Shown piece after piece: positions 28,446 through 41,420 of a DNA stretch of 64,000 nucleotides. Position 1 is the first letter of the stretch. Every line of letters starts with the position of its first letter. The translations under genes and the position numbers were made by a program. The notes below the pieces were generated by a model that saw nothing but the letters and a program-made list of their open reading frames with translations, had not been told where the DNA came from and did not search any database. This stretch comes from Nephrocerus scutellatus (taxonomy: Eukaryota > Arthropoda > Insecta > Diptera > Pipunculidae): NCBI GenBank assembly GCA_947095585.1, contig OX352763.1:20137462-20201461 (forward strand), read 5' to 3'.

Positions 28446-30879
28446 TATCTGGAACTCCTCGCAAATCTGTGGCGTCTCTTGAAACAGGCGATAAATCGAG
28501 TTCGTTAGCGGGCGTTTGTAGAAGCCCTATGCTCCCCCGCGAAGTAAAGGAAAGACAAAAAAAAATTAAAATACTTGATATCAGATAGAGCTCCCACCTA
28601 AGTGAATAGTTGTGAAATACAAATGTTATATGTTAATAGGTAATCACCAGTGTAATTTGTGAACTTTTGCTATTTGTGTATTTGTGTACTCCTTTGAAGC
28701 ACAATGCAAATGTGTACAGAACATTGAGGCTATATATCAACGATGTTCAAGAATAACTTACTCTTAGAAAAATTTCGTGCCAAAATTTACAAGCAATTTG
28801 CTTCCGATTTCTAAACCTGTTGAACTTTAAAAAGCCCTTTAAGGTGCCTTTGTTTGTTTTTATCATCTCTGTGTTGGTGTAAGTTTAATGAAATCAATCC
28901 TTTTCTCCATTGAAATTGAGTTACATTTACAAAAAAATACTTCTATCCTCCGATTTACATTGATTTTGCTACTCAGATATCAATCGTTTCTCGAGCCTAA
29001 GTAAACATTTACATGCTCCTGCGGGTAATATATACCGGCATTGATTTCTCCCTTCCGTTGAAAGCCACATAACTTCACTCAGCTAATGTTTCCGCATTTC
29101 GTTCGCATAGTACTTTAGCTGATTCCCATCCTCCTATCTCACTTAATATAATTTCGATTTTTCTAGATCGATCTCAATTCTTAAGAATTTTCTAATTTGA
29201 ATTTGCAAAAGAAAAGGGAGGAGGAAAAAAGTGTTATTGAATTTGATCCCAACGCGAGCTCCTCCTCACAAATTCACTCAACCACAGGGAGACGGAATGC
29301 CGAATCCTTGGTGATGGGGAACGTTGGATGTTGGAAAGGTTCACTTTGGAGTATATTTTCTTTCGATGGAATAAATTGAATTTCAAATAAAACTGCAAAG
29401 CTCTTCCTTCCCTTCTCCAGTACTTGATGAAGAATATGGAGCAATAACAAAAAATCCCCAAATAATATACTTTATCGTATTTACTTAGCCTTAGGCTTGA
29501 GGTTTCTTAAGTAGCCATACAAACACACGCACGTAGGATAAATGCTAAAAAATAACGCAAGGTATCTTTTGGGTGCTTATATGAGCCCTAGCAGCACATT
29601 TTACAATTTGATTTTAACTATCTCTTGCTTCTTTTGCATGGAATCCATGAACTTTATGGAATTTTTAATGCAATGCACTAAATAATTAATCGCTATTTGG
29701 CTGATAGTTTGTACTTTTGTTTGATTCTTTAACTTAAGTTTCTGCAGCTTGAAAACTCATTAGTATCTGAATTGGAATGTTTAAAGTTGTGCCATTAGGA
29801 GTCACCGCAAAATATTCGCCTTGTGGTTTCATCAGGAAATACCGCAGAATTCCATCAATGTGGGCCAATCAGGCTGATCATCACGGTCTCTGCCATTTAA
29901 CTAAATCCGAATTTTATGACATCATATTCAATGGAAAATAAAATCTATATGTATTGGAAAAATGGAAATCAAGAAGCTATAAAGGAAGTAATGAATTTTT
30001 AATGCGAATTCTTATGCAAAGATAGATCCGGCGCGGGAATGCGATGGCGGACAGTACTTGATGATGATTTTCTTTTATAAAATGGACTCTTGAGTGAATA
30101 AAGGAAAGATATGCGTTCCCATTTGCATGGGTTTCACGTGAATTTACCAAAAGTGAATAAAAAGGTTTCCTCTATCTCCTCGCGCACTCCACATTTTACT
30201 TCTCCTGCTCCTCCTGATTCATGCACAGCCAATAATTTGATGGATTACTAGCGCAAATCTAAATGACATTTGTGTGTATGTGTGTGCGTGCATAATATAT
30301 GTATCTACCGAACAAAAGCATGGTTTTAAAATGAGTGTCAAGAATTCGGAGGCGCGAATAAAAGAAATCATTTGAATTCCAATGAAATTGAAATTGAGTT
30401 GAGGGTGACAGAATTTCCATAGAAAACGACTGCGGTTCAGAGAAGCGATTTTCTGACTTGTAATAGATTTTGGCATACATTAGGGAGGGAGAAAATCTTT
30501 ATTAACTGATTGACTGCTTAGTAATTGAGTGTTTAGTCTACCCAATGCATTATAATTTAATTATGATATGAGAAGGAAACCGATAGCATCCTTCTTCGAT
30601 TTCTTTGAAATCTTTGCGCGAAGTTTTTACAGGTGTTGGTGTCAAGATAATTTTTAATTCCTTGATTCCTGATTTCACAATAATAACAAAGCCTTCCTTT
30701 TACCTCGAAAAAAGCTATACTCATATGTAAGGTATATAAGGCATATAAGACAAGTAATGTCTCCCGCTGTTCATGTCCGAAATAAGACTTCGCTTAATAA
30801 AAACTGATTAAGAGAAACTCACTTTTGGAACAAATAACACATATCCATCGACTTACACGGTATATACGTTTCTAGAAAA
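28446..30879. other. Apparently unique non-coding DNA
   Basis: AT-rich with scattered short frames. I recognise no domain, RNA gene or repeat, apart from a weak resemblance at 28630-28700 to part of the LTR at 37134-37757. Confidence 0.4.
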
Positions 30880-31470
30880 ATCGTATAAACGAAACAGTGT
30901 TAGACGAAACACAGGATATTTTTAATTCATCTGTAAGTCGAATTAACCAAATTTTCTTTGACAGTTTCAAGTCTAAAAAACATCACATAAATACTGGCGT
31001 TCCACAGGGTTCTGTTTTGTCCCCGACAATCTTTCTTATTTCTATGAATGATCTCTTGTCCTTTATTTCTAATCTAATTCATTCTTTTATTCTCAGCTTT
31101 TCATATAACTTTGAGGAAGGTCCCTTCACTTTTCATGTGGAACTCAAATAACTTTGTAAGTTAAGCACATTAAATTCTGACTGACCTTGACAGCATAATA
31201 AAATGGGGATAATATACTCAAATATAGTAGAATTTAATGCTAAATCTAATACTGCCTCCTGTCTTAAATCCACTGCCATTATCCGTGAAGGACACTTGCA
31301 TCGGGGAAACTGAAAAACTCGCAATTCTCAGTTTGTGCGTTAATGGCAAGCTTCGTTACAATGACCACATAATCACCTTCGCTGAAAGTGCTTCAGTGAT
31401 TCGTGTTGAATCTTTGCCTTTCCACATCGCAATCTGTCCAACAAAAGTCGTTATTTCAATTATATTCCAA
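30880..31470 (+). mobile_element. Jockey-type LINE reverse-transcriptase remnant
   Basis: The frame at 30897-31151 contains KKHHINTGVPQGSVLSPTIF and MNDLLSFISN, a hallmark of Jockey/CR1-like reverse transcriptases. Downstream broken frames give 'DLDSIIKWG' and 'NGKLRYNDHI', the expected following blocks. The YADD region between them is lost. Confidence 0.75.
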
Positions 31471-31614
31471 TAGATTCAAATAGTTGGCTCAAAGTTCGCA
31501 AATTTCGTTTGACAGCTGATCCAATTGCACGGTCGTTCTTTTGCGAGAAATAACTTAGTTCCCAAAATTTAAAAATGTAACACAATAATTTGACAAAATA
31601 ACAACAACAAAATT

Positions 31615-32046
31615 TTTTTTTGATACCGGACTGCTTTGAGGTCCTTTTTAACCACCCTTCACACAACCTTAAGAGCTGAAATTTTATGAGTTTCAAGTCC
31701 AAAATAGTCTTTTTTATATTCCACGTACGCCACGTGCCACGTTTCGCGTGTGGCACGTGATGATTTGAAATCGCAGCATTTTCTCGTTTTATGAGGTCTT
31801 TTTTAACCACCTTTCGCACGAACTAAAGGGCGGAAATTTTGTGAGCGACTCAATGTCAGGTTCCCAGGTTTGTTGATGCGTGTCGCGAGTCGCGTGTTGC
31901 GCGTGTGAAGCGTGGTAAAAAAAAAATTCTTTGAAATAGCCCCGCATCAAAAACAGATATATTGGCGATTATTAGCAAATAATAAACGACTGGGTGGCGT
32001 GTTTCGAGGCATATATAAAAGTTGTTTTACATTTACTTGTTTATTA
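31615..32046 (+). repeat. Family D dispersed repeat with internal duplication
   Basis: It matches the reverse complement of 47128-47535 over about 400 bp. It contains two related blocks 155 bp apart ('gaggtcctttttaaccacc' near 31638 and 'gaggtcttttttaaccacc' near 31793). Between them is a dyad, 'gccacgtgccacgtttcgcg' then 'tgtggcacgtg'. It ends 'gggtggcgtgtttcgaggca', 'tttacatttacttgttt'. No protein is evident. Confidence 0.7.
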
Positions 32047-33213
32047 TTCCTGATCTTTCACTGGATTAAAACTTTAATATAAATCTTCGTTTTTTCCCCA
32101 TTTGTGGTTTTCTTCATTCATAGAAAATCCCGTTTACAGTGGCTGAATTTCCAAATCAAATTGGCATTCAAAAGTTTCGATTTTCCCTTAAGTTGAAAAG
32201 TCCATTCAGAGGATTTATCTGTTTATTTTCGTATCCTCAGAAATAACTACCGTACCTCATCGTTATTTTTTCCTTCAAAAAAAAACTGTAGTTCATCTAA
32301 AGCAGTGTACATAGGTATATACTGCTTTGGTTCATCCACATCATCAGTGTATGACGACTAAGCTCCATTTTAGGATTTCAGTCATGAAGGCAACTTCCGG
32401 ACTTTGGGTTTCCTGTCGACAAAACTGCTAAATTGAAGTATCAAAACCTCAATTAAAATAAAACAACAACCAAACAATTCGGGGAATACTGCATTGGTCG
32501 ACCGACCGACTATCAGTCGACTGCTCCTCCTTACCGGATATGAACATCGAAGTTATTTTTTGTGCAATTCTGTACAGATAATAGTCAGAGGATTATGAAC
32601 TCCTCCATATCCTTTATGGCTTATAGCATACAACTGCTTCATCCACAAAGATATAGAAATGACGAGGATACAGAACGACAAAACTTTTTGTTTGGTTGTC
32701 CATCGTTCTATATACATTCAGCCGACTAGACGTTCGGCATCAAAAAATCTATTGACATGGTGTGGTGTATAGTTCATGTTTACTGCAAGTACTCACTGAA
32801 AAGCACACAAAAAAAATACTCACGCATCATCAACGATTTGCTATAGCGCGGTTCGGTTTTAATTTTTAGGACCAGACAACACATCCCAGACTAATCATTA
32901 TAATCAGTGTCCGGAATCAAAGTTTAATTCGCTTCACAATGAAGCGTAGGACAGGGAAATTGATGTGGCCGCACTTCGTCATTGAAAGTTTTTATTAAGG
33001 AAGAATAGGTGCGGTCAGGCATAATGATCTACACTTGCTAAGTTTACCGATGCTGATGTCGTTCAGAATTCCATACCTGAACTCTGCTTCACTCTCGTGT
33101 CGCATAAATTCTACGGCAAATTATTTTCCGAGGAGGATCTCTTGGATCATTGTAAGTTTCAGACAATAGCAATTGAATTAAAAAAATCCGATTCCAGTTT
33201 CAGTCTTAATTTC
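32047..33213. other. Unassigned DNA
   Basis: No coding sequence or repeat recognised. Just before the hexanucleotide array the text 'cactctcgtgtcgcataaat', 'tctacggcaaatt' and 'ttccgaggaggatctc' resembles the LINE 3' region at 20110-20160, so a short LINE remnant may end here. Confidence 0.35.
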
Positions 33214-33760
33214 AATTCCAGTCAGTTCAGTTACAGTTACAGTTACAGTTATAGTTATAGTTACAGTTATAGTTACAGCTACAGTTACAGTTACAGTTAC
33301 AGTTACAGTTACAGTTACAGTTACAGTTATAGTTATAGTTACAGTTATAGTTACAGTTACAGTTACAGTTACAGTTACAGTTACAGTTACAGTTACAGTT
33401 ACAGTTACAGTTACAGTTACAGTTACAGTTACAGTTACAGTTACAGTTACAGTTACAGTTACAGTTACAGTTACAGTTACAGTTACAGTTACAGTTACAG
33501 GTACAGGTACAGTTACAGTTACAGTTACAGTTACAGTTACAGTTACAGTTACAGTTACAGTTACAGTTACAGTTACAGTTACAGTTACAGTTACAGTTAC
33601 AGTTACAGTTACAGTTACAGTTACAGTTACAGTTACAGTTACAGTTACAGTTACAGTTACAGTTACAGTTACAGTTACAGTTACAGTTACAGTTACAGTT
33701 ACAGTTACAGTTACAGTTACAGTTACAGTTACAGTTACAGTTACAGTTTCAATTTCAGTT
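33214..33760. repeat. Hexanucleotide (AGTTAC)n array, about 530 bp
   Basis: About 88 copies of cagtta/agttac run from about 33217 to 33747. Variant units (tatagt near the left end; caggtacaggtac near 33499) and a degenerate ttcagt/atttcag border lie on both sides. One frame reads as a long Ser-Tyr repeat of 233 codons, which is a repeat artefact. The core is nearly homogeneous. Confidence 0.97.
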
Positions 33761-36214
33761 TCAATTTCAGTTTCAGTTTTAGTTCCAAGTTCTTTTGAAT
33801 TGTGTACAGAAAGCTCAGCCGCTAATTAAACCTCCAACTTCTATGCTTTCCATCATTATTTAAAAACATAATGCACGAGTTCACTTATATTTTTCTTTTG
33901 GATCAAATGAACAAAGAAAACCGAAAAGCGATAGAAAAAATTGTATTTTCCAAAGTTTACAACGACAGACAAATACAGGAGCTCTCCACCTTTCCACTCA
34001 AACAATAAAAATCAAAATTTTTTCTGCAAAGTTATTGGGAAAGTTTTACAATAAGCTTGCCTAACCCATGCTTTCTCTGTAGTCTCTTGTAATTCATCTA
34101 TATTGGACCGATATGCAGGAGGATTTTAGGAAAACATTGCATGGTCGCTTTGTTGGTTCAACATCAACCACATATAGTAGGGTCGAATATTGCCTTTGTA
34201 ATTTAAATACAAGGAATAAATCAAACAAGGTTGCGTATAACACAACAGTGAAGTACAATTCAAAAATTAAGACAGGTCATGGTACGTCCGTACTTATTTT
34301 AAAGAGTTTTAAATTTAAATTTGCTGGAAACATCAAAGTAAATTCCTATTTTGTATACATGGAACCATTAGGATCTGTCCATTGATTGGGATAGGAGGAT
34401 AAATATGCGTGCGTGGCTTGACCAAAAGGGTTCTTTCTTCACAGCCAACATCAGCTGAACTTGCTGCATCATTATTCCCACAAAAGCTTAATTAAACATT
34501 ACTCAGAGTCGCATTGCATTACTCCAGTCCAATCCAGTGCACATGAGCAATTCCCGAGCATATCAACTTGTCAATAGACCAAACCTCAGGCGATTCTCGT
34601 CCTTTTGCGTTATCGCCAGTCCTCTGTCTGCTGCATATCCGGCCGGCATCAGCACCGGCACCGGTCGTGGTTGTGCATCATCCTTTTGGTCGTCCGAGCA
34701 TAGCACTACTCAAATGTGAAACTGGTAGCTTCCTTCCTTTTCGTATTAAAAGCACATTAAAATGCATAGAGGTGATATGAAGACGGACGGATACAGCATA
34801 TTGATATGGACACAGCGGAAATTCATCGAATGAACTTGCAAAATTTACGCACAGTCCGGCTTCCAAGTACAGCAAAGACTCATTTCACAATCAGTGGTGA
34901 GATGCACTTCACTTTGGCAAACGTCGAATATAATTTTCTTGAAATGTTTTACAGTTTACGTTCTAGCAGGAACACCCTTTGCTTTCCCTCCTACCCACTC
35001 ACTCACTCTCTTTCCATTAATCATCATTGATGATGATTTTCACTACAAGGACTAATGGATCGCTCATTTGTTTCTTGTGCATGATGGTGCGTATGCTTTG
35101 GTGCACTGTGGGTCCAATCATTTTTTAATTTTAAATTTGTTGATTGAGTTTAGTGAATTATTATAATAATTAAATAATTAATAATAATAATAATCTTGTT
35201 TCCACGAGTATAGCTTTTACCTCCTGCGAAAGTCCTCTGCATGTCTTTAATCTTCTTCTTCAATCAAATTTTTAATCAGCCCCACTGTAAGATAGCTCAA
35301 AACGAACGATTAGAAATTCTGTTTTCGTTATTTCTTTCACATCCTTCTGGCTTAGGTTCTAGTTTCTAGTTTCTAGGATATCCGATGTTTATTGTCATAT
35401 ATGAACCTGTTGGTGGTCATGCACTTGATGATAATGGCGCATAGATTAGGGTCCAAGCACCATATCAACATTATGTGAATACCGTAAAAGAAGGTGGAGT
35501 TGATTTAAAATAGTCAATTCCAAGTGCATTCCTGTTCGTGCAGAGATACCTATGTCCTGCCCATACGGTTATATGGCACACTGCATTGGACACCACAAGC
35601 TGTTGTCGTTGTCGTTAACTAAAAACAGAACCGATGGCATACGCATTATTATCAGCAATGTCTGGACTCAGCAAAGTTTCATTATAAATTGCACGTTTTC
35701 GTTTTGTCCGAGTAATTGACATTAATTGAATTTTGATGATGATGCGTCGGTTATCGCCCAGATGACACACACAGTCGAGTGGTGGAGAATGTTTGTCGGT
35801 GCGGCCGGATATCGGATGTTAGGTTGGTTGGAATTTTTGCATTTTGCATACTTTGAATGCTCAGACAGTTGAGAGTTTAATAATAAATGCGTGCGTAGAG
35901 TGAACGAATTTGCCGAATATACAAATTCGAATTTCCAATAATTATTGCAAAATCGGCAATATAAATAGAGTTGACAATGTGGAGATTCGTGCATTGGAAA
36001 GTGCTTTTTTTCAGCCACAAATATGCAAATAGAATAATTGCTTTGCTTGTCATTTTGGTGTATTAATCCTTTTTTTACACTTCAATGAGCTGCATTTGTG
36101 AATTTAGTCAAAAACATATAAAAAAAACTTATACCGACTTACCGACTAATTACCAAAAAATAAAACAAAGCATCATTTAAATATCCCACAGAAATTCGGG
36201 AACTAATATTAAAA
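33761..36214. other. Apparently unique non-coding DNA
   Basis: It contains small simple-sequence patches (ataataataataat near 35180). Frames at 34113-34385 and 34537-34780 have no recognisable domain. Confidence 0.4.
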
Positions 36215-36722
36215 AAAAACAACCATAAAAATACAATTTTTCATGTAAATTCTTTAATTGGAGATACACACATACACACACACACTGCGTGCTCGTATTG
36301 TGGCAAAATCATTCACCAAATTACGCAGCGGCAGCGAACAGCGCTGCTCACAAAGCACAGAGCTCAGACTTTGCCGTGATCTGATGCGATATAGCGATAT
36401 TTAAAAATTGTATATTGGGGTCCCCAAGGGGCCGATCACTCCAAATTTTTACAAAAAGTGTTTTCCATCGAAGACACACATGTGTACAAAGAAAATCGGG
36501 TAAATTTTGTAAAATATTTGTATGGGAGCCCCCCGAACCCGAGGTCCGAGGGGCCTCAAATTTTAATAGAAAGTATTGTCACTGGAAATATACATGTGTG
36601 CAAAATTTCAATAAAATCGGGCCATGGGAAGTGGGTTAAAAATTGATCAGAAAATCTGACCAGCCAGCCAGCCAGCCAGCCAGCCACGTGCACGCGAAGT
36701 TAATATAGAGAATTTAAAAAGA
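36215..36722 (+). repeat. Family A copy with both termini
   Basis: The left end (A-run, caaccataaaaatac, aatttttcatgtaaattctt) is at 36215-36265. An unrelated roughly 110-bp insert, 36280-36390, follows. Then come two monomers ('gggg tccccaaggggccg', 'gtatgggagccccccgaacc'), a (CAGC)n run at 36661-36687, and the right end gcacgcgaagttaatataga with gaatttaaaaa. The best copy for defining the family. Confidence 0.75.
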
Positions 36723-37133
36723 GAAGAGCTCGCAGTTGATTGCAAATTGCGAGCAAATCCGGCGATAAAATTATGTTTGATTGACATTGGTAAATTAAAG
36801 AATAAATAAACTTAATATCCTTGTAACTTAACAGCTGACAAAGTCACAGAATACTCCCTTCACCTAAGTCACAAGATCCACCGTTAAAAAGATCTGATGG
36901 GAAATGAATAGGCGACCCAAAAGAAAAGGTCAAACTTTTTTCAGAGCACCTGAGAAATATTTTTACACCTTTTGCACCTAGCGTGGCAAACTAATTTGAA
37001 TTTCCTAATAGAACAGATAAGAATTAATCCCTTAAATTTCTAATATCTAATAGAAAATCACCAGATTTTGATGTTATAACTGCCCGAATCCTGAAAGAAC
37101 TACACTTTGCAGCATTGTTAATACTTTTACGAA
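36723..37133. other. Unassigned spacer
   Basis: About 400 bp with no recognised feature. Confidence 0.4.
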
Positions 37134-37757
37134 ATTTTGGCTTTCGAGTTCGTAAAGGATTTTGCAAATAAAACACAACACAAAAATAATAAAGGTTCAC
37201 AAATTATATTGGTGATAGTTTTAAATGTACACAAAAACACTTATTACAACAACCCTTGTACTTTACTATAATTCCCTTAGGTGATAACTTAATCTCTTTG
37301 CAAGAACTTTTTGAACTTAAGTGGTGAAGTTCTTAACAATGAATGAATCCTCTGCAGCGAACGCCAGCTTTTATACTCACTGAAAAGTTTCCAGAAACTT
37401 CCATTTTTATAGACAGAAATATTGAAAAAAGACCAGAAAATTGTGGCCTTATTCCCTTATTTACAACTAACTATACTTATGTATATGTAGTCAGTATTTT
37501 CTAAAAATAAACTACATGTACAATCACCGGACAAACCGCACAAACCGGTTTGACTGCATTTTTTTACCAGTACATAATGGTTTAAACTTACATTTACATT
37601 TCAAATAATCTAATAAATCTTGCAGACTAAAAGTATGCTATCCAAAAGTGCTCGATTCTAATTCAGTGCCTATTTTTATTATGCAGTATGTACATTGCGA
37701 TTTATCTTAGAATTCGAATTCCATCATATGCGCTACTAACTACTTTCCGTAACATTA
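37134..37757 (-). mobile_element. Solo-LTR-like sequence, minus orientation
   Basis: Read on the minus strand it starts TGTTACGGAAAGTAGTTAG and runs to about AAATTTCGTAA. It carries a TATA box (GTATAAAAGC, near 37367-37376 on the plus strand) and shares most of its length with 23126-23705. The right-end words (ttcgtaaaggattttgcaaa) recur at 43566-43615, where the end reads tgttacaaaattt. No gag or pol adjoins it. Confidence 0.65.
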
Positions 37758-40234
37758 CTGAAGCTTCGCGGAGAAAAAGAAGTTGTTGAAATTACCAAAA
37801 ACTAGCTAGCTACGTCGCAAACTAATATCTGCTGCCTCTTACAAATCAGCATCAAACTTTTAGAGGGAATCTTCGAAGGAAATGGCAATGGATTGGACAC
37901 TTACGGCGAAATTCAAAATGGTCAATTGAATTCTCAAGATAAGCAAAGACGTGGACGAATTGGATTGACATTGCAGATATGGGTCGAGCGTAAATATGAG
38001 CTGACACCGAAAACAATGAAATGTGGAAAAAGTTTGTACATTCATTTTGAGTACCGCTGTTTGCTACTCACAAAAGACTTTGCCAAATAAATAAATAAAA
38101 AATTCAAATTTCAATCGAATATACGTCCAAATCGATTTAGATTTGTGTTGGAATAAGAAGAAAAGTGGGACAAAAGGTAAAACAGCAAATTTCCCAAGAG
38201 AACATTTCTCGAAGAGTGCGTCTTTTTGTTCAACTCATATAGCATTTGTTTTTCCGATTTTTAATATTTAAAAAATATAACGAATTTACCTTTAAAGCCA
38301 CATGGGAAACATTTCATATTCAGCTCTTTCGACGTATTGTCAGTTTGAGTGCGGTGCCATAAAAATGTTAATACGAAATTTATTCACAATAAACAATTTC
38401 CAAGATTACCAGAAAAAAAAATGCTCACATAAGCTGGAATTATCCTCGTCATATATGAGAGTGTACTCTCACTTTCATTCTTCTGTCCTTGATGTCATTT
38501 ACCGTACAGGCGATTCAGAAAATATGCTAATCGTTTATCCTTTTTCTTGATGATTTCGATCGTCAGGCAATGTCCTTTTTTTTGTAGCTATCTCATAGTG
38601 TAAACCTGATTTAAATTCTAATGAAGCCAACCAGATTTAAAGCCATTTGTAGTCAATCGGTCATTTGGTTGATCTTTCGACGTTTAATTCAAACTCAGAC
38701 CCAGGCCGACCAACCGCATTGCATCACACCACGTCACATCACATCACATCACAACGCAGCCTGAGTCGCACATAATGGGTCAATGTAAATGCAAATTTTT
38801 ATGATTTTTTCTTCATTCTACAGAAATAGCTGGATGGTTCGATGGATCAACCACGCTGTTGTTGCCTGCCCATTAAGTTGCTCTATCGTTGTCGTTGTAT
38901 CCGCATCCATGGGGCGAGCAGAATGTTTGTTTTCTATGGTGATGATGAGATATTGCTTTCTGTTATCCTTGTTATCCTATTTTTATGTTACATCAACGCT
39001 GTACGACGTATATGGTGTCTTGTGTTGAATTGTGGATCATTTTGGAGAAGGTATTCTATGCTCATCGTTTCTTTGTTTTATGGGCCATAAACACAAAATG
39101 AATTTATTTCTGCGTTGCCTTTGTATTATCAGAGGGAAAGTGGGAATCGTCGATGATAATCCGAAAGGAAAACATATTTTCTCCCTCTTATTACTGTTGT
39201 TGTTGTTGTTGTTGTTGTGTGCTTATATAATAATTTTTATGAATCTTTAGGACTAGGACATCGTAAAGCCGTTCAAGAGCAATAAACTTAATTTTGGCCT
39301 AAGCAAATATATATGCGTTCATTCATTCAAATGAGAGTAGAAGAAGAAAAAAATGGCCAAAATAAATAGAATAGAATTCCCCGGAGGGGACCGGCAAGAG
39401 CGGCACTCTGAAATCATTTTTGGCCAATCCATTTATTTGTACTGTTATAAGCAGCGCAAGTTAATGCAAACAAGTTTGTCATTTTTTTATGTCCTTGCTG
39501 TGTGTCTTGTCTGTCGTTTTGCCATTCTGCAAAGCAAGACGTGTATAACATATTTTGCCAATTGGCTGACTTGCGGTTAAACTTATCAATTGCCATATTT
39601 TTCTTGGAATAAGCCGCCATTTGGTAATTGACATTGTTATTATTATTAAGGGCAGGGATTTGCATAATACGATTGTGTAATTCGGCAATTTTGTTGGATT
39701 AGGATTAGATGAGATTTATAAGCTTCGTGGGATATTCGTACGAGTGGGCATATATGGACATCACTTAGTTCCAATGAAAGATGAGATATGGAGTTATAAT
39801 TATAAGGTTTGCAAAAAGATGGAACCATGTGATCTCTGCTTATCATTTTTAAGGTATATATAATTCTTTAATACATACATTGAGGTTCACTGCATTAGAG
39901 ACAGACAATTTAATGGGATGGAGCAGAAAACATTTTATTTTAAAAGAGATGACATTATGTGTTGATGTATTAAAGCCTGTAAAGTGATTCATATAGAATC
40001 CGGCAAATCATTCCATATTTGTGTTCTGTGGAGGTCAAAATAATTTGACGTTCTTAACAAACGCTATTTTTGCTACAATTTCTCGCTTTCCAAAAGGAAA
40101 AACTTATTCTCATTATGAGCTGCTATTCATTTGGTTGTTTCATTTGGTCGAGTTTCTTAAACAATTTTAAATTCAATATTGCTGTGGTAATGTATAAGAA
40201 ATGCGATAATTGACGAAATGGTTTTTGGTACTTA
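37758..40234. other. Apparently unique non-coding DNA
   Basis: It contains a (GTT)n run at about 39197-39220 and a (catca)n patch at about 38730-38755. Frames up to 83 codons are present but overlap on several frames and show no domain. Confidence 0.4.
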
Positions 40235-40450
40235 AGTCCAGACCTACACGATATGGTTCTGGATTCAGTGAATTTATCTTATTCTTCTTTGTGATACTCT
40301 TAACATCACCTGCCTATGGGTGTAAATCTGACCAATGATGAATTTAGCATATATAGGAGCAAAGCTAATACGCGGTACCCAACAACCTTATACCATGAAC
40401 ATTGCTTCATGTTGTGAAGCCTCCTTTCTTATGTGTGTATGACTCTTCGT
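40235..40450 (-). mobile_element. RTE-like LINE fragment
   Basis: It parallels 21060-21245: 'cacctgcctatgggtgtaaa', 'gaccaatgatgaatttagc', 'atacgcggtacccaacaacc', 'cttcatgttgtgaagcc', 'ctttcttatgtgt'. It is therefore a second, shorter copy of that minus-strand LINE, with no intact frame. Confidence 0.6.
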
Positions 40451-40469
40451 CAGTCTTCTGGCATCGCTT

Positions 40470-41420
40470 CTTTCTCCCTCAATATCTAGAAATGGATACA
40501 GGGCCATTTCCTTGGAACAAAAAGTTCATTCTATCTTCTTAACAAGATATTGAAGGACAACTTTTGTACTTTTACCTTTCCTGTATGGAAACTGACTTAA
40601 GTGCAGACGGGTAGACAAATCTAGCTAGCTTTTAATGGCACATCAATTAGTCTCTCCATGGTTTTGGGGACAAATGATTTTAGACTAATTGGTCTATAAG
40701 ATTAAGGCAGCTCACTAGGCCTGTTGCCTGGTTTGAAGATAAAGACTACATTTACCTGTCTCCAGGTAGTAGGGATAGATCCATAGTTGTATCATCGATC
40801 CAGCCGATTTAATATTTAACATGGAGTCAGCAGTATAATAATGATAGTATTTTTAAGGCGTGACCATTTTCATTTCTTCTACGCCCAGCAATGTCAGCCA
40901 CAGGACTTAATCTTCCTTCTTTAAGATCTAGACCGTAGTTTTTTCTGGTTAATTCGTATCCTAGTCAGCCTTGTTGGTTAGGATCTGATTTGCGGGTACA
41001 GTCTGTCCTACAGTCCTTGTGATGGGTGGGAAATCCCCTGCTATTACGTGCGAATGTTTATGAGGCCTTATGTTCTTATATTTAAACTGCATGAGAAAAG
41101 TGCATAACCGTTAAGTTATTGCATAGCTCATGAGGAGTTCCATGAAATCGGAAATATATGTAATATTTGGATTTTTGTAAGCCACGTCCACCGCATTCCT
41201 GTATTGCTGTCAGCTTATATTCGAACAGGGCATTGGCTTACTAATGTGCAGCTCTAACTCTGAACAGTGAGCGTACGTTCCAGAAGAATATTCTTAAAAC
41301 GGTTGGCCGTTTCCGTTCCGCAATGAAGCTTTTTTACCGGCCAGGTTATAAGACTCACGCCAATGTTATTTTGAAGAGACTATCCCAATCATTCAGATTT
41401 TCTCTTTTTGGGGTAATTTC
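40470..41420 (-). mobile_element. R1/LOA-like LINE remnant
   Basis: Minus-strand translation around 40780-40640 gives FKPGNRPSELP and then YRPISLKSFVPKTMERLID, the typical start of an R1/LOA-type reverse transcriptase ('FRPISLTSFLLKTMERLVD'). Stops interrupt it. The rest toward 41420 probably holds the upstream part, but I recognise no clear motif there. Confidence 0.6.

Noticed and set aside
28590..28720. Possible LTR fragment similar to 37134-37757
   Set aside because: Only about 30 bases ('caccagtgtaatttgtgaac') resemble the LTR, in an AT-rich context; it could be chance.
33097..33798. 233-codon open frame reading Ser-Tyr repeats
   Set aside because: It is the hexanucleotide array read in one frame; a six-base period keeps any stop-free frame open. 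No flanking domain or splice context supports a gene.
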